DNA from: an uncultured Methanobrevibacter sp.
GTDB lineage: Archaea; Methanobacteriota; Methanobacteria; Methanobacteriales; Methanobacteriaceae
Direction: 5' to 3'
Length of the DNA stretch: 64,000 bases
Assembly (NCBI GenBank): GCA_900314635.1
Contig: OMVY01000001.1
Location: forward strand, 82,198 to 146,197
The position numbers were made by a program, and so were the translations under genes. Within the stretch, counting starts at the first letter, position 1; each line of letters starts with the position of its first letter. This document shows positions 19,175-28,027 of this stretch, piece by piece. The notes under the pieces were generated by a model. The model ran no database searches. It saw only the letters and a list, made by a program, of their open reading frames with translations, and was not told where the DNA came from.

Positions 19175-21085
19175 ATGATGTCAAATTCAATATTTTGTCC
19201 CGAGTGCGGGATGCTTAAGGAAAATTGTGTATGCAAAGGCAGCACAAGAAATGATAATAAAACAAGGCCGAAAAAACAATACAAACCCACTTATAGAGAG
19301 TCCACCATGTCTGATAATTCTAAAAAAGAGTCTAAAGGCTTAAGCCAGTATATGAACCGCAATCCTATAAATGTTCAGCTTGAAAATGAGAAAATATCTG
19401 CGGTTTATGATATAGCGGAGCATGACCTGCCTGAAGAGGATATCAAAAGGCTGAAAGAGGAATATCCTCATATCAAAGAGGACATAATCGAGAACTTTCC
19501 ATTCAAATATCCTAGGGAAGGCCAGCTGGAGATAATCTCAGATATCGAGGAAGCCATTTCAAAAGGCTACAAGTACATAATACTGGAGGCTGGAACAGGT
19601 ACTGGAAAGTCCGCGATAGCTACTACTCTTGCTAGAATGTATGAATCAGCATACATACTCACAATGACCAAGCAGCTGCAGAAGCAGTATGAAGACGAGT
19701 TCGGATTTTCTCTTGTAAAGGGAAGAGGCAATTTCGACTGCTTGAAAGACAACCTGGATGTTACCTGCGACATGGGAGCATGCAAGACCGCTCCTCGAAA
19801 CTCCAAATTCTTCTGTCAGTACGGGGTTTCTAAAAATCCGACCCTGACCGGTGACGAGGCCTTCGAGGATGCTTTTGGAAATCCTGTTTACTTCCAAAGC
19901 GAGGACCATTGCTATTACTGGCAGCAAAAGGCCAATGCAATCAATTCTCCAATAACATTGATGAATTACGATTATGCGATTTTAGAGCTCAATTATGTGA
20001 AGCATTTTGGAAAGAGAAGCCTGCTTATTCTTGACGAGGCTCATAATATCGAAGACAAGCTGATGAAAACAATGGAGATCAATCTTTACAACCACCAGCT
20101 TGAAAAGGATATAAAAAAGGCTATCTCTCAAAACACCCTCAGAAGCGAGGATGCCAAGGACTGGGTGCTGGAGATTGAAGCCATCAAGGACGCTTATGAT
20201 GATATTGATGTGAAGGAGCTTCCTATAAATAAGGCGGACAGGATACGTTCAACTTCCCGCAGGCTGGCTTCTTTGAGGTCAAATCTTGAAAAAGAGCCTA
20301 AAAACTGGGTAATTGATGCCAATGAGAATGGAGTTTCATTCAAGCCTCTCAAAGTCCACAAGTATGCTGAAGATTATCTTTTTAAGCATGGAGATGTTGT
20401 GATTTTCATGAGCGCCACCATATTGTCCCATAAGATGTTTTCCAAATGGCTTGGATTGAATCCAAGGGATGTCTATTTCATCAGGGTCGACAGTCCTTTT
20501 TCAGTGGATAAAAGGCCTATCGAGATGACTCTGGCAGGAAAGATGTCAAACAACAGGATTCAGGAATCCGCTCCAAAGACAATTCCAATCCTGCAGAAGA
20601 TTTTAAAGCGTCATGAGAATGATAAGGGTTTGATTCACACAAACAGCTATAAGAATCAACAGTATATCATAGACAATATTTACAATACCCGATTGATTTC
20701 ACACAACTCACGAAATCGTGAGAGAGTTCTTAAATACTTCGAAGAGGATGAGAATCCCCTTGTTTTGGTTTCACCTTCAATGAGCGAAGGAGTGGACCTA
20801 CCTTACGACAAGTGCAGATTCCAAGTGATTTACAAGATTCCATTCCCTTATCTTGGAGACAAGCAGGTCAACATGCGCAGAAAACGTGATCAGAGATGGT
20901 ATGCCTACAAGACTGTAATGACTCTCATGCAGGCCTACGGAAGGGGAATGAGAGCAGAGGATGATTCATGTGTGACTTACATCCTGGATTCCGATATAAA
21001 CATGCTTCTTAAAAGCCCTCTTTACAAGTCATTGATTCCAGAGTTCTTTAAGGAAGCCATTATCATAAATGAGGACATGATTTAG
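19175..21085 (+). CDS. XPD/DinG-type superfamily 2 DNA helicase
   Basis: The 636-aa protein begins with a Cys pair zinc-ribbon-like segment (CPECGMLKENCVC, residues 8-20), then a Gln/RecA-like helicase core with Walker A AGTGTGKS near residue 141 and DEAH (LDEAHNI) near 286. Cys residues near 185-250 fit the XPD Fe-S cluster. Motif VI appears as QAYGRGMRAEDD near 587. Such helicases unwind DNA 5'->3' in repair. No ribosome site precedes the ATG, and a TATA box sits about 25 bp upstream, so the mRNA may be leaderless. A YgjP-like metallopeptidase gene follows after 29 bp, probably in one operon. Confidence 0.9.
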   Translation: MMSNSIFCPECGMLKENCVCKGSTRNDNKTRPKKQYKPTYRESTMSDNSKKESKGLSQYMNRNPINVQLENEKISAVYDIAEHDLPEEDIKRLKEEYPHIKEDIIENFPFKYPREGQLEIISDIEEAISKGYKYIILEAGTGTGKSAIATTLARMYESAYILTMTKQLQKQYEDEFGFSLVKGRGNFDCLKDNLDVTCDMGACKTAPRNSKFFCQYGVSKNPTLTGDEAFEDAFGNPVYFQSEDHCYYWQQKANAINSPITLMNYDYAILELNYVKHFGKRSLLILDEAHNIEDKLMKTMEINLYNHQLEKDIKKAISQNTLRSEDAKDWVLEIEAIKDAYDDIDVKELPINKADRIRSTSRRLASLRSNLEKEPKNWVIDANENGVSFKPLKVHKYAEDYLFKHGDVVIFMSATILSHKMFSKWLGLNPRDVYFIRVDSPFSVDKRPIEMTLAGKMSNNRIQESAPKTIPILQKILKRHENDKGLIHTNSYKNQQYIIDNIYNTRLISHNSRNRERVLKYFEEDENPLVLVSPSMSEGVDLPYDKCRFQVIYKIPFPYLGDKQVNMRRKRDQRWYAYKTVMTLMQAYGRGMRAEDDSCVTYILDSDINMLLKSPLYKSLIPEFFKEAIIINEDMI

Positions 21086-21114
21086 TTATTATAAGCTATT
21101 TTTTTGGTGTTAGA

Positions 21115-21807
21115 ATGTCTTATGAAATCGAAGTCGATGGAGTGGCAATCACTGTGGAGAAGAAAAAGATGAAAAACATACGCATTCGCGTATTGTCTCC
21201 TACAGGCCAGGTCAAGATATCCGCGCCCCACAGGGTTTCTCGCGAAGAGATTATTAAATTCGCGTCATCAGAAATTGAATGGATCAAGGAGAAGCAATCC
21301 CAGATATTGAAAAGGCAGTTGAAATATGAAAACGGCGAAACCCATTATCTATGGGGCCGACCCTATTCTCTTCAATTAATCGAGAAAAACAGGAATTTCA
21401 GGGAGGTTTTTGTTGAAGATGAAACAATGTATCTTCCTGTTGATTTAAAGAAACCCTCTTTGGAAGAGCGCAGGAAAACCATGATTGAATTTTATAGGCA
21501 TGAAATCAAATCAGCTATTCCAGATGTGCTGGAAAAGTCCGTAGCTGTTGTTGGAAGGGAGCCTGACGAGTGGAGGGTAAAAAACATGAAAACCCGCTGG
21601 GGAACCTGCAATACTCGTGAAAAGCGCATTTGGATAAATCTCCAGCTTGCTAAAAAGTCTCCGCAGTGTCTGGATTATGTGATGATTCATGAGCTTACCC
21701 ACTTGATAGTTCCAAATCATGGAAGCCAGTTCAAGGCTTATATGGACAAGTTCTATCCTAATTGGAGGGAAGTTAGAAAACTGCTGAACCAGCAGGCTCA
21801 TTATTGA
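21115..21807 (+). CDS. YgjP-like (SprT-type) metallopeptidase domain protein
   Basis: The 230-aa product matches the YgjP/DUF45 family. An N-terminal beta region is followed by the zinc motif HELTH (H192-E193-L-T-H196) and NHGSQF, which supplies the third ligand; the conserved segment KTRWGTCN lies near residue 160. SprT-like proteases act on protein-DNA adducts in other organisms; for YgjP the role is not settled. Its position directly downstream of the XPD/DinG-type helicase suggests a DNA-repair connection, which is inference. The stop codon is embedded in the stem of the terminator. Confidence 0.85.
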   Translation: MSYEIEVDGVAITVEKKKMKNIRIRVLSPTGQVKISAPHRVSREEIIKFASSEIEWIKEKQSQILKRQLKYENGETHYLWGRPYSLQLIEKNRNFREVFVEDETMYLPVDLKKPSLEERRKTMIEFYRHEIKSAIPDVLEKSVAVVGREPDEWRVKNMKTRWGTCNTREKRIWINLQLAKKSPQCLDYVMIHELTHLIVPNHGSQFKAYMDKFYPNWREVRKLLNQQAHY

Positions 21808-21832
21808 TTTTTAATCAATAATAAGTTTTTTG
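21800..21832 (+). terminator. Terminator of the helicase-peptidase unit
   Basis: ATTATTGATT/AATCAATAAT (21800-21809 with 21813-21822) is a perfect 10-bp stem with a TTT loop. AAGTTTTTTG follows. The stop TGA lies within the stem. Confidence 0.7.
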
Positions 21833-21858
21833 CTGTTTTTCAAGTTTAAAAAGTAATT

Positions 21859-22030
21859 TTTTTTATCATTTATAAAAAGAGCTATTTTTCAGTCTAAAGG
21901 TCTTTTTATCATTTTATAAAAGAGCTATTTCTTGAATTTAAATTTTTAAAAAAGATGTGTTTAACTGTTTTTTCTATTTTTAAGTTTTAAAAAGAGCTAT
22001 TTCTTGAATTTAAAATTTTTAAAAAAGAGC
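21859..22030. repeat. Direct repeats beside tRNA-Arg
   Basis: Three related blocks (about 21859-21892, 21903-21955, 21971-22030) share TTATAAAAAGAGCTATTT. The last two also share CTTGAATTTAAA..TTTTTAAAAAAGA. The final copy ends at the 3' side of the tRNA gene. Confidence 0.75.
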
Positions 22031-22036
22031 AAATAA

Positions 22037-22110
22037 CGGACCTAGGGGGATTTGAACCCCCGATCTCAGGATCCGAAGTCCTGCGTCATTCCTGGCTAGA
22101 CCATAGGACC
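22037..22110 (-). tRNA. tRNA-Arg (anticodon TCG)
   Basis: The 74-nt minus-strand gene folds as a cloverleaf. The D stem is GTC/GAC. The anticodon stem CAGGA/TCCTG has loop CTTCGGA, so positions 34-36 read TCG (Arg). The variable loop is AGATC, and the T stem GGGGG/CCCCC has loop TTCAAAT. The acceptor arm GGTCCTA/TAGGTCC pairs except for a U-U mismatch at 3:70. The discriminator is G and no CCA is encoded. A TATA-like TTTATAG lies about 30 bp upstream. Confidence 0.94.
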
Positions 22111-22168
22111 ATCTTATAATAATATGTTTATCCTACTATAAAACATTTATTTTTTTTTTATAAGTGGC

Positions 22169-22453
22169 TCAATTATCAATTTCCCTATCGTTTTCCTTCA
22201 GGATTTCAAGTATCTTCAATCCATCCTCAGTCAATTGATACAAGCGTCCGCGCTTGTCCTTTTCATTCAAGCAGGCAACCAGTCCCTCCTCCCTTAATGA
22301 ATTCAAATACTTGCTGGTATGGGTATAGCTCAAGTTAAAATTGCTGGCTATTTCACTAGGAATCCGGGTTTTATTATTGATAAATAAAATAATATTTTTT
22401 CTATGCTTTGATGATTTTACAAATGATAATAAGTGAATAGTTCTAGCGTCCAT
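22169..22453 (-). CDS. Small winged-helix transcriptional regulator
   Basis: This 94-aa protein is essentially one winged helix-turn-helix domain. A helix is followed by the recognition segment RIPSEIASNFNLSYTHTSKY (residues 31-50), then SLREEGLV and the wing KRGRLYQLTEDG. It resembles ArsR/MarR-type single-domain archaeal regulators. AAGGTATT precedes the ATG. It lies upstream of the tRNA on the same strand and is divergent, across 400 bp, from the acyltransferase gene, which is one possible target. The ligand is unknown. Confidence 0.8.
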   Translation of the reverse strand: MDARTIHLLSFVKSSKHRKNIILFINNKTRIPSEIASNFNLSYTHTSKYLNSLREEGLVACLNEKDKRGRLYQLTEDGLKILEILKENDREIDN

Positions 22454-22868
22454 AATAATACCTTATTTTATGTATACATTTAATTAGTGGCAATTTAAAG
22501 GCATTTTAAAGTATATTTAAGGGCATAAAGCAAACCTTTTACTTATATTTTAAAGTAAATTATTTAATGTTTGCTCTAAAACTATTTCTATTATGCATTT
22601 GTTGATAAAATGGTCAAAACACTTTTTAAGATATTTTTTAATCCATTTTCATATTTTATAGAGGATACTTATTCTTTTTTATAAAAAAATCTATTAAAAA
22701 AGCAATAGCTATTCATTAAAAAAACAATAATGCTATTTTTTAATACTGAGTTATTGTTAAAAACCCTATGATTCCTCGGAATAAAAACTATTTTTAAATA
22801 CTATATCAAAGTAATATAAAAATATAATTAATTTTAATAAAGTAAATTTCATATTATTGGTGTGTTTA
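22454..22868. other. Divergent intergenic region
   Basis: This AT-rich region lies between the leftward regulator and the rightward acyltransferase. It has several short repeats of a CTATTNNTTAAAAAA type. I see no ORF with a ribosome site. Confidence 0.4.
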
Positions 22869-24014
22869 ATGGTGAATATAAACGATTCTTTAGCAGTCAA
22901 ACCTAAATCCAAGCGCATATTCTATTTTGATGCCTTAAGAGCAATGGCAATCATTGCAGTGATAGTGATCCATGTCTTTTCTGAGACAATGGTTTTATTT
23001 AAATACGGTCAGCTTCCTTTTCACTCTGGAGGATGGCTCTTTGAAGATGTTCTGGGAGTATGTTTTAGATTTGGTGTTGACTTGTTCCTGATGCTTGCAG
23101 GAGCTCTCTCCCTTGGAAGAGACTGGGATATAAAAACATTTCTAGGCAAAAGGCTGCCCCGCATCGTAATTCCGTTCTTGTTCTGGGGATTCGTGCTAAG
23201 CTCATTGCTTTTAATATTCACAGTAGTATTTCCGGACTTTTACTGGCTGCATGATCAAATAGCAGCATTTTTAAGCCCTGTTGGATTTTTAAAAACCCTT
23301 TACCTCTTCTATATGGCAAAGGCTATCTGTTCAGCTCCTTACTGGTTCTTCTGGATGATTCTGGGAACTTATCTCATCATGCCTATATTCAACAAATGGG
23401 TGGCTAATTCCGATATGGGAGAACTTGAGTACTTCCTGGTCTTCTGGCTGATTACATGCATATTCGACTACACCCTAGGATTCCCATTCCCAGTCAAGCT
23501 GACCTACTTCGTAAGTCCTATCGGTCTTGTTGTTCTTGGATACTATTTAAGATACACAGAAAGGGATATTCTAAACAATCCATATTTTGCAGTGTTCCTG
23601 ATTCTCGCATCTGCGATTACAATGGTTGCAATATCCTATTTCTATTCAGTTCCAACTAAATTCTATACCTTTGACAGGTATTCAATCTTCATGTCACTTG
23701 AAGTCATTGGAGTATTCCTTCTATACAAGAATGCAGGAAAATTCAATATCCATTTGAACTTCTTTGAAAATCCGGAAGGGATATTTAGAAAATCAGCATT
23801 CGCACTTGCAAAGTACAGCTATGGAATCTACTTGATTCACGCTTTCATTGTAGTTCTCCTAGTAAAATTATTATTCCAATTCCATGTCTATGCCATGATG
23901 CCTATTGAACTGTTTATCATAATGGTTTTAGTACTTACAATTGTAATAGCTGTTTTGGCCATGGCCATATTGAGCCGCATTCCTTATATTGGCGGCTGGA
24001 TTGGAGCCAAATAG
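22869..24014 (+). CDS. Membrane acyltransferase 3 family protein
   Basis: The 381-aa product is a polytopic membrane protein with the family's opening motif FDALRAMAIIAVIVIHVFSE (residues 17-36), whose His is the likely catalytic residue. About ten TM helices follow, ending in ILSRIPYIGGW. Such enzymes O-acylate surface glycans, lipids or peptides. I chose the ATG at 22869, with GGTG at 22859-22862, over TTG or GTG codons 9-12 bases upstream. The substrate could be a pseudomurein or glycolipid component, but the sequence does not say. Confidence 0.88.
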   Translation: MVNINDSLAVKPKSKRIFYFDALRAMAIIAVIVIHVFSETMVLFKYGQLPFHSGGWLFEDVLGVCFRFGVDLFLMLAGALSLGRDWDIKTFLGKRLPRIVIPFLFWGFVLSSLLLIFTVVFPDFYWLHDQIAAFLSPVGFLKTLYLFYMAKAICSAPYWFFWMILGTYLIMPIFNKWVANSDMGELEYFLVFWLITCIFDYTLGFPFPVKLTYFVSPIGLVVLGYYLRYTERDILNNPYFAVFLILASAITMVAISYFYSVPTKFYTFDRYSIFMSLEVIGVFLLYKNAGKFNIHLNFFENPEGIFRKSAFALAKYSYGIYLIHAFIVVLLVKLLFQFHVYAMMPIELFIIMVLVLTIVIAVLAMAILSRIPYIGGWIGAK

Positions 24015-24086
24015 ATCAATTTTATACAAATTAATTTTTATTAAAAAAATCCTAAAATCAAATTTCCAATTAAGAGGTTGAAATAA

Positions 24087-24914
24087 ATGCTTACTAAACG
24101 AATTATCCCATGTCTTGACTGTGATTTACAGGTTCCAGAAGGCAGAGTAGTTAAAGGAGTGGAATTCAAGCAGATTAGATATGCTGGAAATCCAGTTGAA
24201 CTTGCTACCAAGTACTACGAAGACGGGGCTGATGAGATTGTCATTTTGGATATTACAGCTTCCCATGAGCGCAGGGGAACAATGGTTGATGTCATAGAAA
24301 GACTGACTGAAAACGTTTTCATTCCAATATGCGTTGGAGGAGGTATAAGAAAGGTGGAGGATTACACACGCATGCTCAAGGCAGGTGCCGACAAGTGCTC
24401 CACAAATACTGCGGCCATCCACAATCCCCAGCTATTGACAGATGCTGCGGAAGTTGTAGGATCACAAGCTGTTGTAATCGGAATCGATGCTAAACGACGA
24501 TATGTCGAGGATGATCCGGAAATTGCAAAGGACAAGATAATCGTTGATACCGACAAGGGTGACGTCTGGTTTGACTGCAGCATCTACGGAGGCAGGGAGT
24601 TCACCGGCATGGATGCAATAGCCTGGGCACAGGAATGCGAAAAAAGAGGTGCTGGAGAAGTTCTTTTAACATCAATGGATGGAGATGGAACCAAGGATGG
24701 ATATGACATCGAGCTTAACAAGGCGATAAACGATGCTGTAGATATTCCTGTAATAGCATCCGGTGGTGTGGGAAATCCTCAGCATATTGTGGACGTCTTT
24801 AAAAAGACTGATGTCAGTGCGGCTCTTGCAGCAAGCATTTTCCACTTCAACGAGTATCCGGTTCCTGTTGTAAAGCAATGCCTTAAGGAAAACGGAATAA
24901 ATATTCGCGAATAA
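24087..24914 (+). CDS. hisF: Imidazole glycerol phosphate synthase subunit HisF
   Basis: HisF is the (beta/alpha)8 cyclase that, with HisH, makes imidazole glycerol phosphate and AICAR in histidine synthesis. The 275-aa product has the catalytic D11 in [10 protein letters not shown], the second catalytic Asp in VVIGIDAKR near residue 134, and phosphate-binding motifs GGGIR near 82 and ASGGVG near 230. AAGAGGTTGA precedes the ATG. It is 72 bp downstream of the acyltransferase gene but probably functionally unrelated. No other his genes are in the window. Confidence 0.97.
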   Translation: MLTKRIIPCLDCDLQVPEGRVVKGVEFKQIRYAGNPVELATKYYEDGADEIVILDITASHERRGTMVDVIERLTENVFIPICVGGGIRKVEDYTRMLKAGADKCSTNTAAIHNPQLLTDAAEVVGSQAVVIGIDAKRRYVEDDPEIAKDKIIVDTDKGDVWFDCSIYGGREFTGMDAIAWAQECEKRGAGEVLLTSMDGDGTKDGYDIELNKAINDAVDIPVIASGGVGNPQHIVDVFKKTDVSAALAASIFHFNEYPVPVVKQCLKENGINIRE

Positions 24915-25250
24915 TCTTTTGCTTGTTCTTTTAAATTTTATATTTTTTTTACTTTAATTTAACTATTTTTTAAAATTTTATATTTTTTTATTTTTATAAT
25001 CTCTAATTTAGCTTTATTTTTTTATTTTTATCTATTTTTTACTTTTTTTAATAATTATTATTTTTAAAGCTATTTAAAGCTATTTTTTAATAACTTTGGC
25101 TGGCTGAACTCATTTTTTGGGCTGCTAAATATCCTTTTAATTTTGAGCCTTATAATAAAAATTATTATATATATTAAGTAACAAAGTATAAATGTTTAAA
25201 AATGTAAAATATAAATTACATATTGTAAATTATAATAGAAATTTCTATAA
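24915..25250. other. Intergenic region upstream of the adhesin gene
   Basis: The region is about 85% A+T by eye with repeated TTTAAAATTTTATATTTTTTT blocks near 24930 and 24970. The adhesin promoter probably lies near 25160-25180 (ATTATTATATATATTAAG). No gene is seen. Confidence 0.45.
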
Positions 25251-25262
25251 GGAGGAAAAATT

Positions 25263-27593
25263 TTGAATTTTAAACGTATGATTTTCCTGCTGATAATGCT
25301 CGCTTTGGTATTGTTAGTAGGAATCGGCTCTGTTTCCGCTGCAAGCGATGACGGAACCGACATAATTTCCGATGGCATAACTGATGATATGCTCTTGGAT
25401 GATGGCGTAACTGAAAATACTGATCCAAGTGATCCTACAGAACCTGGCGATTCTACCGACCCTGTAGCGGAGAAGATAAATACTACAGTGGAATCTGCAA
25501 ATGTTACAGCAAGAGATAATGAGACTGCAAGTATTTCAGTTGCCGTAAAAGATAATGAATCAAAAAATATTACAGTCGCTGAAAATGATTTCAGTGTATC
25601 TGAAGGCGACAAGTCACTTAATTTCACATATAATGGAACAATCAATTTAGTTGACAAGCTGGATTTAGGTAATCACACCTTGATTATTGCTTACTTAGGT
25701 AATGATACTTACAGCTCTTCCAAAATGAATATCATAGTAAATGTTCGTGGAGAGTTCGCTATTAACACCAATGTGACTTCTATTGATGTAAATTCTACTA
25801 AAAAAGGCGAATTTAAAATAAACAACATCTCAAACGGTGTTGATTTTAAGGAATTTACCAAAGATGACTTGAACATTACTGTCAGTTATAAAGATGGCAA
25901 TCAAACCAAAAGCATCAATGTCACATCATTCGATTTGGCTGATGGAGTCATTTCATTCGTTCTGGAAAATGGTAATTTCACCAACGCTACCTTGACAATC
26001 AGTTATAACAACGACGAAGTCGTATCAAACATTACTTTGCATAGAATCTACAATGCCAGAATTGAAGTAATAAACAATGAAAATGATTTCCTATCTGGAA
26101 ATTTCACTTACAAACTTATCGACATCGATGATGAAAACGAAATACTGGCTAATAAATCAGTTACATTCGTAAGTGATGAATCATTCGAAAAGAAAGTTGG
26201 CACCATCACTTCCTCAAATCCAATAAGAATGTCTGCTCAAACAGATTCCGAGGGAATCCTGAACTTTAAAAACAGTAATTTGAAACCTGTCCACTATGCG
26301 ATTGTCAATGGCAGTTTCATGATAGTATATGGTGACAACTTCAATATAGGAACACACAATGTCACATTGAAGGCTGGGGACAATCTCAAATTCGATGACT
26401 TTAAGACAAACGTGATCATCAACAAGCTGAGCATCATTATAACTCCAAAGGCTTTCAGCGAATATTATGGTACCGATAAGAAATTCCAGATTGAAGTAAG
26501 AAACGCTATAACAAACGAACTTGTTTCAGGCCTTGTTCTCAAGCTTGACATTCCTCAAACCACCGGTAAGACATATTATGTGTCAACAAACGATGATGGT
26601 ATTGGAGAAATCGGAGTGAACAAGCTGGTTGGCGGCACATACAATGTCGGAATAACTAATAATGATACCGACAACATCAACAGTACAGTCAATAATACAA
26701 CTCTAACCATTAAAAAAATTCCTGTGAAAATCGATACCAGCAGCAAGACCATGTACTACAACAGTGGTTCAACTGCAAAGATAAAAATCACTAATTCAAA
26801 AACAGGAAAAGCTGTTGCAGGTGTTTACGTATTTGTCAGACTCTACACAAGCTCTACAAAATACAATGATTATCTCTTCATGACCAACAGCAAGGGTGTT
26901 GTTGAATTCTCAGCTCCTCTTGATGTTGGAAAGCACAAGATGATTGTAGCTACTGCAGATACAAGATATGAAGGAAGCTCTGTAACCCGGACAATCACTG
27001 TCAAGAATGCTCCGGCTAAAATCACAGCTGCCAAGAAGACAGCTTACTACAAGCAAGGCAAGTACTTTGTTGTAAAGGTAACCAATACCAAGAACAATAA
27101 GCCTATTTACAATGCTAAATTAAACATTAGAGTCTTTGTAACATCCACAAAGTATTACAACTTCAACGGCAGAACTGGTGCAAACGGCCAAATCAAACTG
27201 AGTATGGACTTAAAGCCTGGAACATACAATGTTGTCATCATCGACAAGGACTCAAACATGGTTGCAAAGCAGGCCACTTCAAAGATGGTGATCAAGAAGG
27301 CGCCGGCTAAGTTCAGTGCTCCAAAAGTTACTGCAAAGAAGAAAGCCAACAAGTACTTCAAGGTAAAGGTTATCAACAAGAAGACCAAGAAGATCATTCC
27401 TGGAGTTAAAGTGAAAGTCAAGGTCTACACAGGTAAGAAATCCAAGACCTACACTATCAAAACCAGTTCCAAAGGAATTGCAAAACTCAGCACTAAATCT
27501 TTAAAGGTCGGCAAGCACAAGGTTGTAATAACTTCTGCCAACAAGTATGTAAAGGCAAGCAAGAAAACTTCAAGCATAAAAATTACTAAATAA
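25263..27593 (+). CDS. Adhesin-like surface protein with Ig-like repeats
   Basis: The 776-aa protein starts with a signal peptide (basic NFKR, hydrophobic core, then SVSAAS near residue 28) and an acidic, Thr/Pro-rich linker. A long series of Ig-like beta-sandwich domains follows. The C-terminal half has repeated lysine- and tyrosine-rich units with AKITAAKKTAYYKQGKYF-type openings (about residues 490-776). This resembles the adhesin-like proteins abundant in Methanobrevibacter, thought to act in cell-surface attachment. Translation most likely begins at TTG 25263, because GGAGG is at 25251-25255; the next in-frame ATG (25278) is too far from that site and would lose the basic N-region. A membrane glycosyltransferase gene follows and might modify it. 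Confidence 0.85.
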   Translation: MNFKRMIFLLIMLALVLLVGIGSVSAASDDGTDIISDGITDDMLLDDGVTENTDPSDPTEPGDSTDPVAEKINTTVESANVTARDNETASISVAVKDNESKNITVAENDFSVSEGDKSLNFTYNGTINLVDKLDLGNHTLIIAYLGNDTYSSSKMNIIVNVRGEFAINTNVTSIDVNSTKKGEFKINNISNGVDFKEFTKDDLNITVSYKDGNQTKSINVTSFDLADGVISFVLENGNFTNATLTISYNNDEVVSNITLHRIYNARIEVINNENDFLSGNFTYKLIDIDDENEILANKSVTFVSDESFEKKVGTITSSNPIRMSAQTDSEGILNFKNSNLKPVHYAIVNGSFMIVYGDNFNIGTHNVTLKAGDNLKFDDFKTNVIINKLSIIITPKAFSEYYGTDKKFQIEVRNAITNELVSGLVLKLDIPQTTGKTYYVSTNDDGIGEIGVNKLVGGTYNVGITNNDTDNINSTVNNTTLTIKKIPVKIDTSSKTMYYNSGSTAKIKITNSKTGKAVAGVYVFVRLYTSSTKYNDYLFMTNSKGVVEFSAPLDVGKHKMIVATADTRYEGSSVTRTITVKNAPAKITAAKKTAYYKQGKYFVVKVTNTKNNKPIYNAKLNIRVFVTSTKYYNFNGRTGANGQIKLSMDLKPGTYNVVIIDKDSNMVAKQATSKMVIKKAPAKFSAPKVTAKKKANKYFKVKVINKKTKKIIPGVKVKVKVYTGKKSKTYTIKTSSKGIAKLSTKSLKVGKHKVVITSANKYVKASKKTSSIKITK

Positions 27594-27619
27594 GAGAATT
27601 TATTTTCTCTTACTTTTTT
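27591..27619 (+). terminator. Adhesin gene terminator
   Basis: TAAGAGAA/TTCTCTTA (27591-27598 with 27605-27612) is a perfect 8-bp stem whose first three bases are the stop codon. CTTTTTTT follows. Confidence 0.75.
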
Positions 27620-27629
27620 TCTTTTTTTA

Positions 27630-27730
27630 ATCAGAATTTTATTCTATAATTTATTTCTTTATCAGGATTTTATTCTATAATTTATTTCTTTATCAGGATT
27701 TTATTCTATAATTTATTTTTAATCAAAATT
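27630..27730. repeat. 31-bp tandem repeat after the adhesin gene
   Basis: Units begin at 27630, 27661 and 27692, each ATCAGRATTTTATTCTATAA followed by TTTATTT. A short partial fourth starts at 27722. Units 2 and 3 are almost identical. Confidence 0.9.
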
Positions 27731-28027
27731 TTACCCCATAAAATATTCAATTGCTATAAAACTTTTTTTATTAGATAGAACTGTTTAAAAGCCTTATTTT
27801 TAGGAATGTTTATATATAAATAAAAATATATTTTTAGTTAGTCACTTGATAAACTAATACTTGGGGCATATGTCAATAATTAGAGATTAATAATATCATT
27901 ATCAAGAAAAACTGTTTTTATTTTTTTAATTCATAATATTTTATCTGATTTTATAAAAAGATAAACTAAAATATAACAATGAAATTTAGCAGTAAAAGGA
28001 TAAATCAAAAGCTATTGCGAGGATATC
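27731..28027. other. Intergenic region upstream of the glycosyltransferase
   Basis: This holds the likely glycosyltransferase promoter (TTTATATATAAATAAAAATATA near 27808-27829). A long-range inverted repeat (CTTGATAA near 27845 and TTATCAAG near 27898) is also present. GAGGAT at 28019-28024 is the ribosome site. No ORF is seen. Confidence 0.45.

Noticed and set aside
22037..22110. tRNA read as tRNA-Glu (TTC)
   Set aside because: With a 7-nt loop CTTCGGA the anticodon is positions 3-5 of the loop, TCG, so it is tRNA-Arg.
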